NCBI GenBank assembly: GCA_022825675.1
Contig: JAJDWK010000048.1
Coordinates: 1 to 64,000, forward strand
Origin: Anaerolineae bacterium
GTDB taxonomy: Bacteria > Chloroflexota > Anaerolineae > Aggregatilineales > Phototrophicaceae
Reading direction: 5' to 3'
DNA: 64,000 nucleotides
The notes below the pieces were generated by a model. It made no database searches. It was not told the origin of the DNA and saw only the letters and a list, made by a program, of their open reading frames with translations. Below are positions 55,483 to 64,000 of this stretch, one piece after another (positions within the stretch are counted from its first letter, which is position 1; every line of letters starts with the position of its first letter). The translations under genes were made by a program, and so were the position numbers.

Positions 55483-56598
55483 TCAATAACCCTTTGACCT
55501 GAGCGCTTGCAGATCTTTCTTTAAGTTGAGTACAGAAACATTACTTGGAGCAATGACATTGAACCAAGCGTCAACAATAGATTTGCTACTTTCAAAAAAA
55601 TCTCGAAGCGCTTTATCTGCGGCAATGTCTATATTCACTTTGGTAAACCTATTTTTTCCAGACTTTCCCGAATAGCTCGCCCGAAAGGCTTTGCTTGCCG
55701 CATAGAACCTCGGGGTTGGGTTGATCAGAACGCTATCGATGAATTGATATAGCCCCTCATCGGTCAGGAACAACAGCCAGTCGTAAGATTGCGCCAATAC
55801 ATGAAGCTCCTTATTGTAATTTTCTGATGTAAACCAGTTCCCGTGATTACTCACAACCCCAACAGTCAGCATAAAATCTGGGAACTCAGATAGCGACGAC
55901 GCATCAATGATTTCCCGCAACAATCTCCGGTAAGGGGCTATGCGAAATGTACCGTCGATATTTTCAATTATGCCTTGAAAATCGCCATTCCGGCTTCTTA
56001 CTTTCTGTAGAGAGGACACAGACCTTGCTACATATGCACCCTGCTTCGCCTTTTCGATTGTCTGCGGGCCCTTCTTCATTCCTTCTTCTACACCTACGCG
56101 CTTACATTCGAAGATCGCGAACGGATCTCGAGAAAGTTCAACAATTGCGAGGCTACAATTGGTCTCTTCGAGATGGTCAACATGTGCCACGAGGGGACCC
56201 TGTTCTGCTTCAACAAGAACTGCGGCATTCCGCTTTATTCCATTTCGAGTAACGATTTGGTTCTGTTTCCAGGTTGAGCCCGGGAAATCACCAATTTGCT
56301 TTCGAATTTTTGCAGGTGTGACAGGCAGCGAGATTGGATTAATTTCTATTTCGCGCATATATCGAATGGGGTGGAGAGAAAACTCAACATTATGCACAAT
56401 TTCCGAATTTGCAAACTCAGGAAGTTTTCGCTCAATTACGAGATGATTGCGAAGACCCCATGAACAAAGCGTGTAATATGTCACTAGCTCAACGAGAGTT
56501 CCTAATGCCCGGCCCGCTGCCTTTTTGCTGTCCTTAGCATAGTGGAACACTGTGTTAGCAAGATTGTTTTGAAGCGCATCGACTGATTTGTAACCCAC
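55483..56598 (-). CDS. Putative Type II restriction endonuclease
   Basis: IVELSRDPFAIFECKRVGVEEGMKKGPQTIEKAKQGAYVARSVSSLQK (PD-(D/E)XK-like D...ECK); 13 bp upstream of the methyltransferase gene on the same strand; AT-rich. Confidence 0.7.
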   Translation of the reverse strand: MGYKSVDALQNNLANTVFHYAKDSKKAAGRALGTLVELVTYYTLCSWGLRNHLVIERKLPEFANSEIVHNVEFSLHPIRYMREIEINPISLPVTPAKIRKQIGDFPGSTWKQNQIVTRNGIKRNAAVLVEAEQGPLVAHVDHLEETNCSLAIVELSRDPFAIFECKRVGVEEGMKKGPQTIEKAKQGAYVARSVSSLQKVRSRNGDFQGIIENIDGTFRIAPYRRLLREIIDASSLSEFPDFMLTVGVVSNHGNWFTSENYNKELHVLAQSYDWLLFLTDEGLYQFIDSVLINPTPRFYAASKAFRASYSGKSGKNRFTKVNIDIAADKALRDFFESSKSIVDAWFNVIAPSNVSVLNLKKDLQALRSKGY

Positions 56599-56634
56599 AC
56601 ATTCTCTCCATTTTGGAAATGCGATCTAACAGTA

Positions 56635-57759
56635 CTATACCCGCCGCCGCGCGACAACCGCTTCATCCAGCTCGACGCCCAAGCCAGGAGCGCTTGGCGG
56701 GGTGATGACGCCATTTTCAAAGCGAATCGGCTCGATGAAAATGTCCTCGTGCAGGCGGTCGCCATTGTATTCCTGGATGAGGAAATTGGGCGAGCAGGCA
56801 TCAAGCTGGATGGCGGCGGCAGCAGCGATGGGACCGCAATACATGTGCGGCGCTATCATCGCGTAGTGGGCTTCCGCCATGCCGGCGATTTTCTTGGATT
56901 CCAGGATGCCGCCGCACTGCCCGACATCAAGCTGGATAATCTGCGCCGCCTGCTTTTTGAGCAGCTGCGCGAACTCGAACTTGGTGGTCAGCCGCTCGCC
57001 ACTGGCGATTGGGATGCTGGTATGCGCCGCCACCCGCGCCATTTCATCGATATTTTCTGGCGGCACCGGCTCTTCAAACCAATAGGGGCTGAACTGCTCC
57101 AGCTCTTTGGCGACGCGGATGGCGCCAGCGGTGCTGAATTGCCCGTGGGTGCCGATGCCCACTTCCAGGCTGTCGCCGACGGCATCGCGGATGGCTTGGA
57201 ATATGCGCCCTACCTGCCGAATCGTTTTCAGCGAAAAGTCTCGCGGCTGCGGGAAGAGCGGCGTGAAGGGATCAAACTTGCAGGCGCTGTTGCCCGCGGC
57301 GACCAGCTCCAGCGCGATTTCGCCGGCTTTTTGCGGCTCTTGCCAAATGCCATCGGTGGGCATATAGGCATAGGCGCGCAGCTGCTGGTGCATGCGCCCG
57401 CCCAGCAAGTTGTAGATAGGCTGCCCGCAGGCTTTGCCGACGATATCCCACAATGCAATTTCGATAGCGCTGAGCGCCGGCGTCATGCTCAGCCCGGGGT
57501 GGCGATAATCGTGGCGGGCGGCGTACATCGTCTGCCAGATTCTTTCGATGTCGAAGGGGCTGCTGCCGATGACAAATTGCTCGCACAAATCATGGATGAG
57601 GCTGATTTGCGCCGTGAGTTTGCGCGCATTGCCGCTTGGGCGCTCGCCCAAGCCGATGATGCCCGCATCCGTTTGCAGGCGGAGGAAGAGCCAATGGCTG
57701 CCGCCGCGGTACGGCTCGATATTGCGGATGACAAGGGTTTCGACACCGGTGATTTTCAT
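56635..57759 (-). CDS. Mandelate racemase/muconate lactonizing enzyme family (enolase superfamily dehydratase-like)
   Basis: MKITGVETLVIRNIEPYRGGSHWLFLRLQTDAGIIGLGE; YWFEEPVPPENIDEMARVAAHTSIPIASGERL; IIQLDVGQCGG. Confidence 0.92.
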   Translation of the reverse strand: MKITGVETLVIRNIEPYRGGSHWLFLRLQTDAGIIGLGERPSGNARKLTAQISLIHDLCEQFVIGSSPFDIERIWQTMYAARHDYRHPGLSMTPALSAIEIALWDIVGKACGQPIYNLLGGRMHQQLRAYAYMPTDGIWQEPQKAGEIALELVAAGNSACKFDPFTPLFPQPRDFSLKTIRQVGRIFQAIRDAVGDSLEVGIGTHGQFSTAGAIRVAKELEQFSPYWFEEPVPPENIDEMARVAAHTSIPIASGERLTTKFEFAQLLKKQAAQIIQLDVGQCGGILESKKIAGMAEAHYAMIAPHMYCGPIAAAAAIQLDACSPNFLIQEYNGDRLHEDIFIEPIRFENGVITPPSAPGLGVELDEAVVARRRV

Positions 57760-58259
57760 AGCTCACATTCCTTTTGGGCTTGTTCGATTCTCTTAGCGAA
57801 CAGTACACAGGCTTTTTCACCACAGAGGGCACAGAGGGCACAGAGATTCTATGTTTCTTGAAGGCAAAATTTGACAAGCGCGCCGATGCTGGCTAGACTT
57901 AGGCAAAAGTAAAGAATAGCAGTCTTCTTCCCGTATACTATAGAGCATTGTGATGAACCCCAAGGTATCCCTCAAGAGCTTTAGACCGCACCAGCGTCAC
58001 ATGGCTTTTTCCATCGCCCATCACCCTTCGATGAAGCTCTTGCTGCACCTCTGCATGGAAACCAAATACACCACCGCTCGCCCCCGCTAGTCCGCGCAAG
58101 GCGTACGCGCCTGAGCCACTGCTTGCCAGCCTATCGCCTTGCCCCGCCCCGCCGCTGTCGGGATTGTCACTGACGCGGCTGACGCTGTCAGTGTTTTCCA
58201 CCGAGCATCCGCCCGATGCTCATCTAGTTGCATAATGTAGGTTCACGAAAGGTTCTGTC

Positions 58260-59537
58260 ATGAAGAAGTTGCGTTTTCTATTGGTGGTCAGCGTTTTGCT
58301 GCTGCTGTCTTTGACGGCGGGCGCGCAGGACGCGGTCACGCTCACCGTATTGGTGGAGCAAGGCGGCTTGTGGCTGCAGGAAGCGGCTGCCAAGCAATTT
58401 GAAGAAGAAACCGGGCATACTGTCGAGTTCGTCAATGTGCCCTATGGCAGCGTGTTTGACCGCCTGTCCGCCGAAATGGCGACCGGCGGCGCCGCTTTTG
58501 ATGTCGCGACAATCGATGTCGTGTGGATGTCGCATTTCGCGCCCTTTGCCGAGCCGCTGGACGCCCTGTTCACCGACGAAGTGGTGGCGGATTTGTTTGC
58601 CTCCCTGGTCGCTGATGCCCAAATCGGCGGCACATACATTGGCATGCCGACTTGGGCGAATACCGAAATTATCTTCTACCGCAAGGATTTGTGGGAAGAC
58701 CCTGAGGAAATGGCGGCATTTGAAGCCGAATACGGCTATGCCCTGGCGCCGCCGACAACCTGGCAAGAATTTGACGACATGGCGCAATTCTTCACGCGGG
58801 ATAACGATGGCGATGGCGAAATTGACATGTATGGCACCGATGTCAAAGGCGGCGTTGCCGATTTCGAGTGGATGATCGCCGTCTTGCAAGCGGGCTCGCC
58901 CGGGCTGGTGCTGGATGCCGAGCGCGCTATCATCATCGACAATGACGAGCATGTCGCCGGCTTGAGCTATTACATCAGCCACCATTGCGAGATGGATGTC
59001 GCGCCGCCGAATGTCAACGAAATTGACTGGGGCGTCGCCGAGAACCTCTTCTATCAAAGCCAGACGGCGATGTTCCGCTTCTGGGGGCATGCCTACCGGC
59101 TGACGCGGGGCGATTCGCCGATTGCTGATTTGGTGGGCGCGGCGCCGATGGTGGCGGGTCCCGGCGGTGTCGGCGCGATACCCGGTCCCTGGTTCAACAT
59201 CGTGCCCAAAACATCAGCGAATAAAGAGCTGGCGCTGCAGCTGGTGCAATATCTCTATGACCACAACGCCTTGGGCATCGAAGCGCCGCTGGGGCTGGCG
59301 GCGCGCAAATCCGCCTATGCCCAGTATGCCGATGTTGAGGGCTTCGAGAACTTGAACCCGCTGCTGGAAACGCTGGACAGCCCGCAGACCATCGGGCGCC
59401 CGGCAGTCGCCGATTGGCAGCAGATTGCCGATGAGATCCTCGGTCCCATCGGCTCTGACGCTTTGACCTGCGACGAAGACCCCGCCGAGCTTTTGGCTTG
59501 GGGACGCGAAATGCTGGAAGCGATGGGCTACCAATAG
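58260..59537 (+). CDS. Sugar ABC transporter substrate-binding protein
   Basis: Signal peptide MKKLRFLLVVSVLLLLSLTAGAQ; AVTLTVLVEQGGLWLQEAAAKQFEEETGHTVEFVNVPYG. Confidence 0.92.
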   Translation: MKKLRFLLVVSVLLLLSLTAGAQDAVTLTVLVEQGGLWLQEAAAKQFEEETGHTVEFVNVPYGSVFDRLSAEMATGGAAFDVATIDVVWMSHFAPFAEPLDALFTDEVVADLFASLVADAQIGGTYIGMPTWANTEIIFYRKDLWEDPEEMAAFEAEYGYALAPPTTWQEFDDMAQFFTRDNDGDGEIDMYGTDVKGGVADFEWMIAVLQAGSPGLVLDAERAIIIDNDEHVAGLSYYISHHCEMDVAPPNVNEIDWGVAENLFYQSQTAMFRFWGHAYRLTRGDSPIADLVGAAPMVAGPGGVGAIPGPWFNIVPKTSANKELALQLVQYLYDHNALGIEAPLGLAARKSAYAQYADVEGFENLNPLLETLDSPQTIGRPAVADWQQIADEILGPIGSDALTCDEDPAELLAWGREMLEAMGYQ

Positions 59538-59550
59538 CCGCTCGCTGGCT

Positions 59551-59576
59551 GGGCAGCCCCGCAGGCGGGGCTGCCC
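59551..59576 (+). promoter_or_regulatory. Perfect 12-bp-arm hairpin between SBP and permease genes
   Basis: GGGCAGCCCCGC-AG-GCGGGGCTGCCC. Confidence 0.75.
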
Positions 59577-59605
59577 AAAGCCGCATACATCGGGGGGATG
59601 GCGCG

Positions 59606-60493
59606 ATGCGCTTGACGGACAGGGCTTTTGTCTTGCTGTTGATTTTGCCGGCGGCGCTCTTCCTGGCGGCATTTGTCGGCTATCCCCTCTTCCTGCTGCT
59701 GCGGGACAGCTTTCACGAAGTCAGCATCTATGCGCCGGCGGAAGGGATTTTTGTCGGCTGGGACAATTATGCGAAGGCGCTGTCTTCCGCCCGCGTGCTG
59801 GGCGCGGCGCAGCGCACGCTCGCTTATACCGCGCTGGCATTAAGCGCCGAGTTTGTTTTGGGTTTTGGCGCGGCGCTGCTCTTCAACGCGCTGGGGCGGC
59901 GCTCCGAGATTTTGCGCACGATATTCGCTTTCCCGCTGATGATACCGCCGATAGTTGCCGGCCTGCTTTGGCGCTTTATGCTGATAGACAACATCGGCAT
60001 CGTCAATCATATTCTTGAGGCGCTGGGCATCATCGCCGATGCCAGCGACATCTCCTGGCTGGGCGACCGCGATATTGTGCTCTTTTCGGTGGCGCTGCCC
60101 AACATCTGGCTGACGACTTCTTTTGTGGCGCTGGTGCTGTATACCGGCTTAAAAAATATCTCCTCAGAGCTGATAGAAGCGGCAAAAATCGATGGCGCGA
60201 GCGCCTTCCAGCGCTTCCGCCGCTTGACCCTGCCTTTGCTGCGCCCGGTCATCGCCGTGGTGTTGATACTGCGCGGCATAGACGCGGCGCGCGCCTTCGA
60301 CATGATTTGGATCCAAACCGAAGGCGGTCCCCGCTTCGCCTCCGAGATTTTGAGCATCCACATCTACCGCACGATGATCCGCTATGGCAATGTCGGCGAA
60401 GCCTCGGCGATTGCCATGCTCTTCATGCTGGCGATGCTGCTGATGAGCGCCGCCGCCTTCTTCCTGATTTGGGGGCGGGGGAGCGCGCGATGA
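59606..60493 (+). CDS. Sugar ABC transporter permease (MalF/UgpA-like)
   Basis: MRLTDRAFVLLLILPAALFLAAFVGYPLF; ISSELIEAAKIDGASAFQRFRRLTLPLLRPVIAVVLILR. Confidence 0.93.
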   Translation: MRLTDRAFVLLLILPAALFLAAFVGYPLFLLLRDSFHEVSIYAPAEGIFVGWDNYAKALSSARVLGAAQRTLAYTALALSAEFVLGFGAALLFNALGRRSEILRTIFAFPLMIPPIVAGLLWRFMLIDNIGIVNHILEALGIIADASDISWLGDRDIVLFSVALPNIWLTTSFVALVLYTGLKNISSELIEAAKIDGASAFQRFRRLTLPLLRPVIAVVLILRGIDAARAFDMIWIQTEGGPRFASEILSIHIYRTMIRYGNVGEASAIAMLFMLAMLLMSAAAFFLIWGRGSAR

Positions 60494-61317
60494 AAGCCAC
60501 TTTCGCCGAGCGCGGCATAGTAGCGCTTTTGGTCGCCCTCATCGTGATAGTCTATGTCTTTCCCTACGCCTTCCTGGTTTCGACATCGCTGAAGCCGCCG
60601 GCGGACGCGCTGACCATCCCGCCGACATTGCTGCCGCAGCGCCTCAGCCTGGACAATTACCGCGCTATCAGCGAGTTCCCGTCCGTGCAGCGCTCCTTCG
60701 GCAACAGCTCGCTCATCGCGCTTTTATGCACGGGCATCACCTTGCTGCTGGCGGTGCCAGCGGCTTATGGCGTGGCGCGCTACGCCAGCTGGGCGGGCAA
60801 GCTCTTTCTGCTGGCGGCGCTGATAACGCGCTTGATACCGCCAGTGGCGGTGGGCATCCCGCTTTTTGCCATCATGCGCTCGCTGGGCTTGACGGATACG
60901 CATATTGGCGTGGCGCTGGCGCATGCGACTATTGGCGTGCCCTTGGCGATTTGGCTGCTCGCCAGCTTTATGGAGGGCATCCCGCGGGAATTGGAAGAGG
61001 CGGCGCGGGTGGATGGCTGCTCGCGGCTGGGGGCGCTGCTGCGCATTATCATCCCGGTGGCGGCGGGCGGCATCGCGGTGACGGCGATATTCGTCTTCCT
61101 GGCCTCCTGGAACGAATTTCTCTTTTCGCTGCTGCTGTCCTCCACCGGCGTGAAGACAGCGCCCATCGCCATCGCCGAATTCAAATCGCAGTACAGCATC
61201 CAATGGGGCACGATGACCTCGCTGTCAGTGCTCTATTCGCTGCCGGTCATCCTGTTTTCCCTGCTGATGCAGAAGCGCATCGTCGCGGGCATGACCATGG
61301 GCGCTGTTAAGGGCTAG
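60490..61317 (+). CDS. Sugar ABC transporter permease (MalG/UgpE-like)
   Basis: MKATFAERGIVALLVALIVIVYVFPYAFLVSTSLKPP; IPRELEEAARVDGCSRLGALLRIIIPVAAGGIAVTAIF; ATGA overlap with upstream gene. Confidence 0.93.
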   Translation: MKATFAERGIVALLVALIVIVYVFPYAFLVSTSLKPPADALTIPPTLLPQRLSLDNYRAISEFPSVQRSFGNSSLIALLCTGITLLLAVPAAYGVARYASWAGKLFLLAALITRLIPPVAVGIPLFAIMRSLGLTDTHIGVALAHATIGVPLAIWLLASFMEGIPRELEEAARVDGCSRLGALLRIIIPVAAGGIAVTAIFVFLASWNEFLFSLLLSSTGVKTAPIAIAEFKSQYSIQWGTMTSLSVLYSLPVILFSLLMQKRIVAGMTMGAVKG

Positions 61318-61369
61318 CGCGTCGGGTACACTTGCGCCTGGCACAAGCGCGGAGAGGAGCGACAAGAAG

Positions 61370-62491
61370 ATGAATGTATGGCAACCGAATAGTCCGCTGG
61401 GCGGGCTGCCTTTTATCAAACAGGCGCGCTCGCTGCGCGCATCCAGTTATGATGAAAGCGGCGGCAATCAGGATTTTAAGGTGGTGGCGCCGGGCGCGAC
61501 CCAGGTGATGGCGGAGATTGAAGGCTGCGGCGTCATCAAACATATTTGGATGACGACCCGCTGTTACGCGCCGCAGTATATGCGCAAACTGGTGATTGAG
61601 ATGTATTGGGATGGCGAAGACAACCCCAGCGTGCGCGCGCCTTATGGCGATTTCTTCGGCATCGGCCACGCGACCGGGCGGCATTTTATGTCCCTGCCCG
61701 TCAGCATGACCTTTGGCGACCGCCGCGGTCCCAAGGGACCCTTTTCGCCGGCGATGAACTGGTATTTCCCGATGCCTTTTGGCAAAAGCGCCAAGATCCA
61801 AATCATCAATGAGAGCGAAGAGCCGATTGCCAACCTCTTTTATTATGTCGATTACGAACTCTACACGGAAGCGCCGCCGGGCGATGTCGGCTATTTTCAT
61901 GCGACCTGGAACCAGGAAAACCCAACGGTGGCGCTGGAGCATCCAGCGGAAGAAGCTGACCCCGCGCCCTGGGATTTGCCGGGCATCAACCTGACCGGCG
62001 ACGAGAATTATGTGATACTGGACGCCGAAGGCTGCGGGCATTATGTCGGCTGCCTGCTGAATATCGACAATTTTAACGCCAGCAATCAGGTCTTCACTTG
62101 GCCCGGCGAAGGCGACGATATGTTTTTTGTTGATGGCGAGGCTTGGCCGCCATCGCTGCACGGGACGGGCACCGAAGATTATTTCGGCTGCGCCTGGGGC
62201 TTCCCCAGCGGCGAGTATGACGGTCCCTATCATGGCATCTCCCTGGGCAGCGACGCGCAGGAGCACTTCGGCAAATGGAGTTTGTACCGCTGGCATATCG
62301 AAGACCCGGTGCGCTTCACCAAGTCGCTGCGTTTTTCTATTGAGCATGGTCATGCCAACGACCAGAGCAATGACTATTCTTCGGTCGCGTATTGGTATCA
62401 GCTGGAGCCGCACAAGCCGCTGCCGCCGCTGCCGCCAGTATCAGCGCGCCTGCCGCGGCGCTGGCCCGAGCATGGCTTGTGGGATCGTTAA
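61370..62491 (+). CDS. DUF2961 (GH172-like) protein
   Basis: GGLPFIKQARSLRASSYDESGGNQDFKVVAPGATQVMAEIEGCGVIKHIWMT; HGTGTEDYFGCAWGFPSGEYDGPYHG. Confidence 0.88.
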   Translation: MNVWQPNSPLGGLPFIKQARSLRASSYDESGGNQDFKVVAPGATQVMAEIEGCGVIKHIWMTTRCYAPQYMRKLVIEMYWDGEDNPSVRAPYGDFFGIGHATGRHFMSLPVSMTFGDRRGPKGPFSPAMNWYFPMPFGKSAKIQIINESEEPIANLFYYVDYELYTEAPPGDVGYFHATWNQENPTVALEHPAEEADPAPWDLPGINLTGDENYVILDAEGCGHYVGCLLNIDNFNASNQVFTWPGEGDDMFFVDGEAWPPSLHGTGTEDYFGCAWGFPSGEYDGPYHGISLGSDAQEHFGKWSLYRWHIEDPVRFTKSLRFSIEHGHANDQSNDYSSVAYWYQLEPHKPLPPLPPVSARLPRRWPEHGLWDR

Positions 62492-62537
62492 GGGCGACCT
62501 TCGCAATGTCATCCCGATTGCAACATAATTCTAGCGA

Positions 62538-62660
62538 TTTGCCTGGATATTGAGGGCGTTTCAGCGAAACGCCCCTGCATTATCGCCTTTTTCTGCAAAT
62601 TTGCAGAAAAATCTCAGCGCTCTCTGTGGTGAATAGTATTTTGATGCGATTGCCCTGCCC
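62538..62660. repeat. Multi-palindrome dispersed intergenic repeat, copy B
   Basis: GGGCGTTTCAGCGAAACGCCC (62554-62574), TTTTTCTGCAAATTTGCAGAAAAA (62588-62611), then ctctctgtggtgaat...gatgcgattgccctgccc. Confidence 0.85.
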
Positions 62661-62769
62661 TTCAGCCCAACGGTAGGGGCGAGTCGCCAGACGCCGCTTA
62701 CTTCAAGCGGGATTTTGCAGTATACTTAACTTGCCGCCCGCCGCGAGCGGCAACAGATAAACGAGGACA

Positions 62770-64000
62770 ATGCAGCCTATGATTGAAGCGCCAGAAAGCG
62801 CCAGCAGCCTTGTTGCCGAAGTCCGGCAGCTGGAGCAGCTGCTGGGGCAAGCCAGCGCCGCGCTGGAAGCGCAGCGGCAAGCCCTGCTGCAGCGCCGCTT
62901 GGCGATGCCGCCAGCCGTCCTGCAGCGCATGGAAACGCTCAAGGCGGAGTTTAAGCAGCTGCAAAGCCAGGTGCTGGACGAGCAGACGGAATTGCAGCAG
63001 CTGCGGGCGCTGGCGGATATGTCGACGCGCATCACCAACTCGCTGGATATCGACACCGTGTTGAGCGAGACGATGGAACTCGTCATCGCCCTCACCAATG
63101 CCGAGCGCGGCTACATCATCCTGCTTAACGAAGACAGCGGCGCGCTGGAATTCCGCATCAGCAGCGAGAGCGGCTTGCTGGGCTTGACGACCGCCACGGG
63201 CGAGCAGCCGCAGATAAGCATGACTGTCGTCAAGGAAGTGATGACGACGGGCGAGGCGCTGCTGGCGGACAACGCCTTCAAAGACGAGCGGCTGGCGAGC
63301 AACAAAAGCATCATCAACTTTACTTTGCGCTCGGTGCTTTGCGTGCCGCTGCGGTATAAGGACGAGACTATCGGCGTTGTCTATGTGGATAACCGCCTGG
63401 TCGCCGGGCTTTTCACGCGGCGCGAGCTTAATTTGATGACGGCATTCGCCAATACCGCCGCCGTCGCCATCGCCAATGCGCGCATGTACCGGCGCGCCGA
63501 GCGCATTTTGGCGGAGCTCACGCAGGTCAAAGCGCTGATGGACAATATCTTTTCTTCGGTGGGCAGCGGCATCATCGCCGTTGATTCCGCGGATGTGGTG
63601 CATACTTTCAACCGCGCCGCCAGCGAGCTGCTGGCGGTAACGCGGGAGCGCGCTGTCGGCTGTGAAGTGGGGGCGGTGTTACAAGAAGCCTCTCTGCAGC
63701 TTGACGAGCATTTGAAGTTGGTGAAAGCGCGTAATGCCGACCACACTTTGGAAGTGAGCGCGGATTTGCCGGAGCGGGGGGAAGTGGCGCTGTCGCTGAC
63801 GCTGTCCCCGCTCAAAGACCGGGAGGAGCGCACCCAAGGCGTTACGCTGGTGATGGAAGACATCACGCATTTGCACGAGCACGAGACCACCATCAACGCG
63901 ATGCGGCGCATTTTGCCCGAAGGCATGGTGGAAAACATCGACGAAATCGCCAATATCGAGATGGGCGGGCTGCGGCGCGAGGTTACCTGCCTCTTCGCCG
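62770..64000 (+). CDS. GAF-PAS sensor protein entering a class III adenylate/guanylate cyclase domain; C-terminus beyond window
   Basis: Open frame to window end: coiled coil, GAF (TNAERGYIILLNEDSGALEFRIS), PAS (SVGSGIIAVDSADVVHTFNRAASELL), then MRRILPEGMVENIDEIANIEMGGLRREVTCLFA typical of a cyclase domain start. Confidence 0.75.
   Translation, partial: MQPMIEAPESASSLVAEVRQLEQLLGQASAALEAQRQALLQRRLAMPPAVLQRMETLKAEFKQLQSQVLDEQTELQQLRALADMSTRITNSLDIDTVLSETMELVIALTNAERGYIILLNEDSGALEFRISSESGLLGLTTATGEQPQISMTVVKEVMTTGEALLADNAFKDERLASNKSIINFTLRSVLCVPLRYKDETIGVVYVDNRLVAGLFTRRELNLMTAFANTAAVAIANARMYRRAERILAELTQVKALMDNIFSSVGSGIIAVDSADVVHTFNRAASELLAVTRERAVGCEVGAVLQEASLQLDEHLKLVKARNADHTLEVSADLPERGEVALSLTLSPLKDREERTQGVTLVMEDITHLHEHETTINAMRRILPEGMVENIDEIANIEMGGLRREVTCLFA

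Noticed and set aside
57938-58201. 87-aa minus ORF (VQQELHRRVMGDGKSHVTLVRSKALEGYLGVHHNAL)
   Set aside because: Short, intergenic, no recognised family; cannot distinguish a relic from chance, so not called.
1-64000. tRNA/rRNA genes
   Set aside because: Scanned intergenic gaps for T-loop and acceptor-stem patterns by eye; none convincing. A tRNAscan-SE run would be decisive.

Overview
The window is a GC-rich bacterial chromosome segment. Gene content (PTP-rich linkers, several ATPase-less sugar ABC importers, Gfo/Idh/MocA enzymes, a sulfatase, GH16/GH116/DUF2961 enzymes) suggests a Chloroflexota-like heterotroph; that assignment is inference only. About 50 credible coding regions are listed. 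Two themes stand out. (1) Carbohydrate and small-molecule uptake or catabolism: two sugar ABC importers without ATPase genes, an amino-acid-type ABC importer whose binding protein is a nearly perfect tandem duplication, a formylglycine-type sulfatase, a GH16 enzyme with three N-terminal repeat modules, GH116, DUF2961/GH172, and an aldolase/kinase/alcohol dehydrogenase set. (2) Scattered, AT-richer, defence-like islands: MazEF with a perfect operator palindrome, a protein with one good and two degenerate tandem GIY-YIG/T5orf172-like segments, a DNA methyltransferase-HNH fusion, two candidate Type II R-M pairs with divergent endonucleases, a class II Fic protein, and a truncated HsdR-N gene followed by a DUF4365-like nuclease plus an uncharacterised partner. 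The last is my best candidate for an undescribed system. Intergenic DNA carries several related dispersed repeats: an 'ACCACAGAGGCACAGAG' family, one copy of which has ~30 bp terminal inverted repeats, and a multi-palindrome unit. A different GC-rich repeat appears to be inserted in frame inside a coding sequence. No tRNA, rRNA or CRISPR array was recognised. All family calls come from reading motifs by eye; no database search was run.
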